Assembly (NCBI RefSeq): GCF_002994635.1
Contig: NZ_PVNL01000031.1
Location: 1-64,000 of the forward strand
Length of the DNA stretch: 64,000 nucleotides
Origin: Enhygromyxa salina
GTDB lineage: Bacteria > Myxococcota_A > Polyangia > Nannocystales > Nannocystaceae
Direction of reading: 5' to 3'
In this document: in pieces, positions 58,622-64,000 of the stretch
Layout: each line of letters opens with the position of its first letter
How positions within the stretch are numbered: the first letter of the stretch is position 1
The notes under the pieces: generated by a model
What the model saw: only the letters and a program-made list of their open reading frames with translations
Told to the model about the DNA's origin: nothing
Database searches by the model: none
Made by a program: the position numbers and the translations under genes

Positions 58622-59920
58622 ATGTTCTCGCTGTCCGCCATGGCCGAGGTGGCCGCGCTCAACGACGAGGCGAAGGTCCGCGCCGAGGCGCTCGCCACCG
58701 ACTACCTGACCACCAGCGTGCCCGAGGCGACGCTGCGCGTGGCCAAGCTGCTGCTGCTGCGCGAGCCAACCTTTGCGCGGGCCGAGGCGCAGCTGCACAA
58801 CCGCACGAACACGCGGCTCGAGCTGCTGGTCGAGCGGTTCATCGCCGAGGGCAACCGCTATCGGGCCTTGATGCTGTCGAACTGGGCGACCGCGAGCTTG
58901 GGCAAGCTGCCCTTGTATGCGCTGTTTCTCTACAACTCGGGCTACGGCCACAGCCAGGAGATCCTCGAGCATGTCTTGACCAGCGAGCGCTGGGCGCCGC
59001 CTTACCTCAAGCTCGTGCTGCTCAACATGCTGCATCAGGTGCTTGGGCTCGAGCACAATCACCTGCACCGCCTGACCGTTGGGCGCTTCGAACGGCTGGC
59101 GCCGTGGGTCAATCGTCTGTTCCTCGAGCGCGACGCGGTGTTCGAGTGGATGGCTCGCAAGCCCCAGCCGGTCCGCTTCTACGGCGGCGTGACCAACACC
59201 GTGCTCGGCATGTACGACGACCTGTTCGCAGATCCCGAGACCGGGGCTGCGCTGATCAACCGGGCGGCCGAGCGCTGCATCGATCTCGGCGGTGGCTTCA
59301 ACACCTCCGAGATCGAGCGGCTCGTCGGGCGCAGCTTTGTGTCGGCCGATCTCATGACCCCACGCATGGCCGACTACGACAGCGAGCTGATCATGCTGGA
59401 CGCCTCGGCCCCGCGGATCCCCGTCGCCAACAACGCCGCGCGGCAGGCGTTCCTGGCCCGTCAAGATCGCGTCGAACACACCCGCTTCGACGTGTTCGAG
59501 GACCAATTCCCAACCGACGCGAGCTCCTACACGATCGTCTCGGCGGGGTTCATGACCTCGACCCTGCGCGCCCAGCCGTCCGAGAACCGCGAGGTCAAGA
59601 CCGCGAGGCTCGGCACCATCTCGACGAGTGTGCACGCGATCCTGCGTGTCATGCAGCTCGTCGCGCTCGGCAAATCGGTCGATCTATTCACGATCCAGCG
59701 GGCCACGAGTCGCATGTATCGCCACAAGACCTGTCTATTGCAGTGGCGCAACGGTCGACTCGAGCGAGTCGTGACGACCGTGGATCCACGCTCCGCAAGC
59801 TGGCGTCGCCGCTACCAGGAGCACCGCGGCTTCCACCCCGAAAACCCCCAGTTCGGCTACCTCACGCGGCTCCCGCTCCCCGAACTCGGGCCCGCCAAAC
59901 GTTCCAGCTCCCCCACATGA
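58622..59920 (+). CDS. Unknown protein with methyltransferase-like block
   Basis: 432 residues. The first 200 are helical and lack known motifs (TLRVAKLLLLREPTFARAE, LKLVLLNMLHQVLGLEHNHL). The second half contains RCIDLGGGFNTSEIERLVG followed by FVSADLMTPRMADYDSELIM, resembling motif I and the acidic loop of class I SAM-dependent methyltransferases, then TIVSAGFMTSTL. I therefore suspect a methyltransferase fold, with low certainty and no substrate. Start choice: ATG 58622, or 58640 six codons later. It begins 20 bases after the previous gene, and its last 59 bases overlap the converging sterol-desaturase-family gene, the longest tail overlap in the window. Confidence 0.6.
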   Translation: MFSLSAMAEVAALNDEAKVRAEALATDYLTTSVPEATLRVAKLLLLREPTFARAEAQLHNRTNTRLELLVERFIAEGNRYRALMLSNWATASLGKLPLYALFLYNSGYGHSQEILEHVLTSERWAPPYLKLVLLNMLHQVLGLEHNHLHRLTVGRFERLAPWVNRLFLERDAVFEWMARKPQPVRFYGGVTNTVLGMYDDLFADPETGAALINRAAERCIDLGGGFNTSEIERLVGRSFVSADLMTPRMADYDSELIMLDASAPRIPVANNAARQAFLARQDRVEHTRFDVFEDQFPTDASSYTIVSAGFMTSTLRAQPSENREVKTARLGTISTSVHAILRVMQLVALGKSVDLFTIQRATSRMYRHKTCLLQWRNGRLERVVTTVDPRSASWRRRYQEHRGFHPENPQFGYLTRLPLPELGPAKRSSSPT

Positions 59921-61121
59921 CCACCAACACCAACGCGCCAATGCCCACCAGCACCCACCCCTGCAACCACAGCGCCGCCAACCACACCACCGCCCCCGCG
60001 ACCACGGGCCCGCGAGCCAGCTCCATCCACTCGGCCCAGCGCTTGCCCTCGACCAGACCCAAGAACACGACGGTGCTCATGACGATCGCCGTGCAGCCGG
60101 CCGCGCGCTGGCCCCACCCAAAGCTGGCCTCGAACATCAAGAACACCAGGATCAGCGCGCCAAGCAGCAGGTAGTGCCCGCTCAGGTACCAGACCAGCTC
60201 GGGCGCGACCTCGGGCCGGTACTTGTCTGACTTCAGCCGCTTGAGCTCGTTGGCGTCGCGCTCGACCCCCTGAGGCAGCCAAGCCGGGTGCGCGAACCAT
60301 ACCCACAGCTTGTCGCGCAGCCGCGTGGCCTGCCGCGCCAGCGAGGCCATGTGCTGGAAATAGTTGAAGTTCGTCCACAGCGGATTGTAGCTGTGCACAG
60401 GCACGGTCGTGCCATAAATGACGCGCTCATCCTCGGCTTCAAATGTGCCAAACATGCGATCCCAGATCACCAGAATGCCACCATAGTTCTTGTCCAAATA
60501 TTGATCTTGGACGCCATGGTGCACGCGGTGGTGGGAGGGCGTATTGAACACCCACTCGATCGGCGCAGGCAGCTTGCGGACCAGCTCGGTGTGGATGAAG
60601 AACTGGTAGAGCAGATCCAGCGCGTACGCGGCCAGGAACACCTCGACGGGGATCCCCAGCAGCGCCAGCGGAATATAGAAAAAGAACCAGGTGATCGGCT
60701 CGAAGATCGGCTGGCGTAGGGCCACCGCCAGGTTGAAGTCCTCGCTCTGGTGGTGGACCCCGTGGACCGCCCACAGCAGGTTGATCACGTGGCTCTCGCG
60801 GTGCCACCAGTAGTACATGAAGTCGACGAGCAGCAGCGCGGTGAAGAACAAGCCCCAGGTGCTCTCGCCCCAGTCGATCAGCGCGTAGCGCTCGACCACC
60901 CACGCATACACGAGCAGCGGCACGAACTTGAAGAACACCTCGAGCACCTGAAAGACGGTGCCGCTGGTGACGTCGGCCAGCGCGGTGCCAAAGAAGTAGT
61001 AGCCCTGCCGACCCTGGCGCTTGGCGATCGCGGCCTCGATCAGGATCGAGGCGAGGAACAGCGGGACCGCGAAGGCGATGGGGTTGATGCCGTGTTCTTC
61101 GGTCATGCGCAGATCGTTCAT
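59862..61121 (-). CDS. Sterol desaturase/fatty acid hydroxylase superfamily membrane enzyme
   Basis: 419 residues. Di-iron membrane enzyme with eight-histidine arrangement: HRESH near 107, HGVHH near 120 and HHRVHHG near 197, followed by YLDKNYGGILVIWDRMFGTF, a block shared with alkylglycerol monooxygenase (TMEM195)-like and related hydroxylases. Membrane segments lie before the boxes and in the C-terminal third. The substrate could be a sterol, an ether lipid or a fatty chain; myxobacteria of this group can make sterols and ether lipids, so both are open. The ATG at 61121 is preceded by AAAGAT at 5 bases. It diverges from the hydrolase gene at 61199. Confidence 0.88.
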   Translation of the reverse strand: MNDLRMTEEHGINPIAFAVPLFLASILIEAAIAKRQGRQGYYFFGTALADVTSGTVFQVLEVFFKFVPLLVYAWVVERYALIDWGESTWGLFFTALLLVDFMYYWWHRESHVINLLWAVHGVHHQSEDFNLAVALRQPIFEPITWFFFYIPLALLGIPVEVFLAAYALDLLYQFFIHTELVRKLPAPIEWVFNTPSHHRVHHGVQDQYLDKNYGGILVIWDRMFGTFEAEDERVIYGTTVPVHSYNPLWTNFNYFQHMASLARQATRLRDKLWVWFAHPAWLPQGVERDANELKRLKSDKYRPEVAPELVWYLSGHYLLLGALILVFLMFEASFGWGQRAAGCTAIVMSTVVFLGLVEGKRWAEWMELARGPVVAGAVVWLAALWLQGWVLVGIGALVLVVMWGSWNVWRARVRGAGAA

Positions 61122-61181
61122 ACGCGATCTTTGCGGAGGTGTGCAGCGCCGTTCGCAGGTTTTCGCCTCCTGACCAGCCGC

Positions 61182-61190
61182 TGCTACATT
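61182..61190 (+). promoter_or_regulatory. Extended -10 element of hydrolase gene
   Basis: TGC followed by TACATT, 8 bases before the ATG at 61199. It is an extended -10 type, so a -35 may not be needed. No Shine-Dalgarno. Confidence 0.5.
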
Positions 61191-61198
61191 GCGAGCGC

Positions 61199-62056
61199 AT
61201 GACCCTGGCTCATCAGCTCCTGACCATCGATGCGCAGAAGCCGGAGCGCTGGATGTTGTTCCTGCACGGGATCCTTGGCCGCGGTGCCAACTGGCGCAGC
61301 TTCGCTCGCAAGTGGCTGGCCGAGCAGGCGGCCGCGGGCGCGACCGACTGGGGCGCGGTGCTGGTCGATCTGCGCGACCACGGCGACTCGCAAGACCTCC
61401 AGGGTGATCGCACGGTCACAGCTGCAGCCGCGGACGTGGTCGCGCTCGCCCAGTCGATCACTCAGACCGAGGGGGGCCGCGTGGCGGCGCTGCTGGGGCA
61501 CAGCTTCGGCGGCAAGGTCGCGACCGCGGCCGCGCAGCAGCTGCGCGCGGTCGGACTCGGCGTCGACGCGCTGTGGATCATCGACGCCCCCGTCGGCCCC
61601 CGCATCGAGCCGCGCGACCGCAGCACCGACGAGGTCATCGCGGTGCTCGATCAGCTCCCGCCCGAGTTCGAGACCCGCGGCGAGTTTGTCGACGTCATCG
61701 TCGCCGCGGGGATCAGCAAGTTGATCGCCCAGTGGCTGGCGACAAACTTGGTCGAGGTCGAGCCAGCGGCCGAGCCCAGGCGCTGGCGGTTCGGCCTCGA
61801 TCTCGACCGGATCCGGACGCTGCTACAAGACTTCACCCGCGTGGATCTGTGGCCCGCGATCGAGGCCGAGGCCGCTGCAGGTGGACAGGTCACCCTCGTG
61901 CTCGGCGAGCGCTCCCAGGCGGTGTACGGCGACGAGCTCGCGCGCGCACAGGCACACGCGCAGGCCGGCACCATCGCGCTGGCCACGGTCGCAGGCGCCG
62001 GCCACCTGGTTCACGTCGACAACCCGGCGGGCTTGCTCGAGCTCCTGAGCGGCTGA
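61199..62056 (+). CDS. Alpha/beta-hydrolase (YbfF-like esterase)
   Basis: 285 residues. Cytosolic alpha/beta-fold hydrolase: LFLHGILGRGANW (oxyanion region), nucleophile elbow GHSFGG (Ser102), an acidic residue candidate near 230 in the VTLVLGERSQAVYGD stretch, and GAGHLVHVDNP with the catalytic His. The general look fits the YbfF/protein ABHD11-like esterases; the substrate is unknown. The ATG at 61199 was chosen from the extended -10 element; the frame is open upstream but without similarity. The next gene begins 92 bases downstream with its own promoter-like element. Confidence 0.85.
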   Translation: MTLAHQLLTIDAQKPERWMLFLHGILGRGANWRSFARKWLAEQAAAGATDWGAVLVDLRDHGDSQDLQGDRTVTAAAADVVALAQSITQTEGGRVAALLGHSFGGKVATAAAQQLRAVGLGVDALWIIDAPVGPRIEPRDRSTDEVIAVLDQLPPEFETRGEFVDVIVAAGISKLIAQWLATNLVEVEPAAEPRRWRFGLDLDRIRTLLQDFTRVDLWPAIEAEAAAGGQVTLVLGERSQAVYGDELARAQAHAQAGTIALATVAGAGHLVHVDNPAGLLELLSG

Positions 62057-62136
62057 CCCCAGCTTGCACCGCGAGGTCTCGGGCGCGTCGGAGTGACGTT
62101 TTACCTCGGGCGTCTGTACACGGGCCGGACTGGTGG

Positions 62137-62142
62137 CAGAAT
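62137..62142 (+). promoter_or_regulatory. -10-like element of gene 62149
   Basis: CAGAAT, 6 bases before the GTG at 62149, no Shine-Dalgarno. Confidence 0.35.
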
Positions 62143-62148
62143 CCCGGC

Positions 62149-62964
62149 GTGTCCGAGCGACTGTCCGAGAGCTTGCTGCGGGGCCGACCCGTCCCGGTCG
62201 ACCGCCGACCGAGCAGCCCTTGGGCGTACTCGCTGTGGGGGATCTTGGCCGTGAGCGTGTTCGTGCTCTATCACGGGGCCGTGCTGCTGGTGTGGAACTC
62301 ACCCGGCGTCAGCTTGGCCAAGAACTTTCACGACACCTTCTTGAGGCAGGTCAAGGCTCACGAGTACTTCCGCGGCACCAACAACACCCAGGGCTGGGAC
62401 ATGTTCGCGCCCAACCCCACGCGCATCAACGCGTTCGTGCACGTGTTCGTGACCGACAAGAACGGTGAGCTGTGGGACTTCGAGCAGGACATCTGGGAAC
62501 AGGATCGCTACCCGTATTTCTTCTACGACCGCCGCGGCAAGATCAACCGGCGGATCGACGGCAAGAAGCACTTTCAGCGGATCTACGGCGCGTGGGTGTG
62601 CCGTGAGTGGGAGCGTCGAAACGCCGGCGAGGCTGCGATCTCGGTCAGCTTCGTGCGGCGCTGGACCACCGTCCCCGAGGCCGCCGAGGTCATCGCCAAG
62701 GGCGGCTGGAACCAGTGGGAGGCGCCGTCGCAGCAGCTCGAGCAGGAGACCATCACCTGCAAGACCGTCAGCCAGGGGCAGCTGCCCAACGAGCTGCGCG
62801 AGCGCTATGGCTTGGACCTGATCGACGAGGACAAGGGCTTTCGATCGATCCGCGAGAAGACCTGGTGGCACGTGCAGGAGGCCGAGCGGGTCAAGGCCGA
62901 GAAGACCGCCAGGGCCGAGGAGGCCGCCGCGGCGCGGGCCGCCAAGTCAGCCCAGCCTCGCTAG
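62149..62964 (+). CDS. Membrane protein of unknown function, first of tandem paralogs (DUF5819-like?)
   Basis: 271 residues. One membrane helix near 28-50 (LWGILAVSVFVLYHGAVLLV), then a soluble domain with aromatic-rich blocks: GWDMFAPNPTRINAFVHVFV, then DFEQDIWEQDRYPYFFYDRR, and TITCKTVSQGQLPNELRERY. The C-terminus is a charged helix (EAERVKAEKTARAEEAAAAR). The W-x-MFAPNP block resembles small proteins that accompany HTTM (vitamin K-dependent carboxylase-like) proteins, sometimes called DUF5819; this is tentative. The next gene is a close paralog sharing nearly every block. GTG start from the CAGAAT element 6 bases upstream. Confidence 0.65.
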   Translation: MSERLSESLLRGRPVPVDRRPSSPWAYSLWGILAVSVFVLYHGAVLLVWNSPGVSLAKNFHDTFLRQVKAHEYFRGTNNTQGWDMFAPNPTRINAFVHVFVTDKNGELWDFEQDIWEQDRYPYFFYDRRGKINRRIDGKKHFQRIYGAWVCREWERRNAGEAAISVSFVRRWTTVPEAAEVIAKGGWNQWEAPSQQLEQETITCKTVSQGQLPNELRERYGLDLIDEDKGFRSIREKTWWHVQEAERVKAEKTARAEEAAAARAAKSAQPR

Positions 62965-62984
62965 TGTCCGCTCTCGCGCCATGG

Positions 62985-62990
62985 CACACT
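62985..62990 (+). promoter_or_regulatory. -10-like element of gene 62998
   Basis: CACACT, 7 bases before the ATG at 62998. If used, the second paralog can be expressed separately from the first. Confidence 0.3.
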
Positions 62991-62997
62991 CGCCGTG

Positions 62998-63969
62998 ATG
63001 TCTTCTGCGCCCAAGCCAGCGCCGCTGCACGAGACCTTGCTGCACGCGCCGCAAGCGTTCGCCGAGCGCCGCGCGAGCAGCCCGTGGGTGTACCCGCTGT
63101 GGGGGATCTTGGCCGCCAGCGTGTTCGTGCTCTACCACGCGGCGGTCTTGATCGTCTGGAACGCCCCGGGCAAGGGCCTGGCCAAGGACTTCCACAAGAG
63201 CTTCCTGCAGCAGACCAAGGGCTACGAGTACTTTCGGGGCACCCGCAACAACCAGAGCTGGGCGATGTTCGCCCCCAACCCCAACCGGACCAACGCGTTC
63301 GTGCGGGTGTTCGTCGAGGACGAAAACGGGCAGCTGTGGGACTACGAGCAGGACATCTGGGAGGACAACCGCTATCCCTACTTTTGGTACGATCGGCGCG
63401 GCAAGATCAACCGGCGGATCGACGGCAAGAAGCACTACCAGCGGCTCTACGGGGCGTGGGTGTGCCGCGACTGGGAGCGCCACCACGAGGGCGTGGCGGC
63501 CAAGTCGGTCAGCTTCATTCGCATCCATACTCGCGTCCCGCACCCGCAAGAGGTCCTGGCCAAGGGTGGCTGGGATCAGTGGAAGGCGCCGCACAAGCAG
63601 ACCGAGCAAGAGACCATCACCTGCAAGACGGTCGTGCATGGCCAGCTGCCCAACGAGCTGCGCGAGCGCTACGAGCTCGACATCATCGACGAAGAGGCGA
63701 ACTTCCGGCCGGTCCGTGAGCGGACCTGGTGGGACAAGGCCGAGGCCGAGGCCAAGCGGGCCGAGCGTGACGCCGAGCGGGCCGAGCGACGCGAGCGCTG
63801 GGAGGCCGAGAAGGCCGAGAAGGCTGGCCGGGTGCTCCCCGAGCCGGAGGATCGCAGGCCCGCGATCCTCGACGCTCGCGGCCCGGTGCGCGATCCAAGC
63901 GAGGTCGTGGACGCGCGCGAGCAAGCCGAGACCGCGGGCGCAGACGACGAGCTGCAAGAAGACCAATGA
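62998..63969 (+). CDS. Membrane protein of unknown function, second of tandem paralogs
   Basis: 323 residues (one more from a GTG at 62995). Same layout as the preceding protein: N-terminal membrane helix (LWGILAASVFVLYHAAVLIV), WAMFAPNPNRTNAFVRVFVE, DYEQDIWEDNRYPYFWYDRR, KINRRIDGKKHYQRLYGAWV and TITCKTVVHGQLPNELRERY, then a longer charged C-terminal helix and an acidic end. Both proteins keep Cys in VCR(E/D)WER and TITCKTV, which may pair or be functional. The gene arose by tandem duplication. Its stop overlaps the ATG of the next gene (ATGA), so the second paralog is translationally coupled to the truncated gene at the right edge. Confidence 0.68.
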   Translation: MSSAPKPAPLHETLLHAPQAFAERRASSPWVYPLWGILAASVFVLYHAAVLIVWNAPGKGLAKDFHKSFLQQTKGYEYFRGTRNNQSWAMFAPNPNRTNAFVRVFVEDENGQLWDYEQDIWEDNRYPYFWYDRRGKINRRIDGKKHYQRLYGAWVCRDWERHHEGVAAKSVSFIRIHTRVPHPQEVLAKGGWDQWKAPHKQTEQETITCKTVVHGQLPNELRERYELDIIDEEANFRPVRERTWWDKAEAEAKRAERDAERAERRERWEAEKAEKAGRVLPEPEDRRPAILDARGPVRDPSEVVDAREQAETAGADDELQEDQ

Positions 63970-64000
63970 GCACGCCATCAGGGATGTTGGTCGGCGGCCT
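63966..64000 (+). CDS. Start of a further gene, cut by the window edge
   Basis: ATG at 63966 overlaps the preceding stop (ATGA) and opens MSTPSGMLVGG before the edge. Too short to identify. If the preceding pair are companions of HTTM proteins, an HTTM gene would be the expected neighbour; that is inference from context only. Confidence 0.5.
   Translation, partial: MSTPSGMLVGG

Overview
The window is about 64 kb of very GC-rich DNA, packed with genes on both strands. It looks like the chromosome of a myxobacterium, probably of the Nannocystis/Plesiocystis/Enhygromyxa side. The signs are a FrzS-type polar motility protein, cysteine-rich exported proteins with long Asp-Gly runs, an ECF sigma factor paired with a giant FecR-VIT-vWA-TPR protein, several PilZ proteins, a large modular PKS, and many proline/glutamate-rich lipoproteins. 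I see no rRNA, tRNA, CRISPR array, insertion sequence or prophage gene.

Layout. 0-16.9 kb is mostly housekeeping and regulation: a truncated Cys-rich protein, adenosine deaminase, a eukaryote-like adenylosuccinate lyase, an arginase-family enzyme, an ECF sigma/anti-sigma pair, frzS, hflX, a serA/short cbiX operon, a large lipoprotein, a PilZ gene and an MscS channel. 17-22 kb carries surface and regulatory genes: a peptidase-MA-like protein, a two-PDZ lipoprotein, a second PilZ protein, and a phospholipase with two cyclic-nucleotide-binding domains (NTE type).

22-39 kb is the accessory heart of the window. A radical SAM enzyme, a 2719-residue PKS (FAAL-ACP-KS-AT-DH-KR-ACP-TE) and a Coq4-like protein are nearly contiguous on the + strand. 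They are followed by a divergent acyltransferase and a sulfotransferase carrying an extra C-terminal domain. A translationally coupled minus-strand operon then encodes a desaturase, a flavin-dependent halogenase-like protein and a second desaturase. I read this as a lipid-modifying polyketide locus. Its parts resemble a split olefin synthase (FAAL-PKS-TE with the sulfotransferase on a separate gene) plus tools for desaturation and possibly halogenation. The product is unknown.

39-49.6 kb holds a glycosyltransferase-like membrane protein, an MDR dehydrogenase, a second Asp-Gly lipoprotein, a lipid-kinase/lipoprotein pair, an S46 dipeptidyl-peptidase with a bidirectional terminator, and a TonB/AgmX-like membrane protein. 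49.6-64 kb holds the ECF/VIT-vWA system, a STAS-like protein, a small winged-helix protein, two unknown proteins, a sterol-desaturase-family enzyme, a hydrolase, and a tandem pair of paralogous membrane proteins running into a truncated gene.

Two organisational themes recur. Many first genes have a -10-like hexamer (NAnnnT) only 6-10 bases before the start codon and no Shine-Dalgarno, which suggests widespread leaderless transcripts. Several converging gene pairs overlap at their 3' ends. I used the first pattern to choose several starts.
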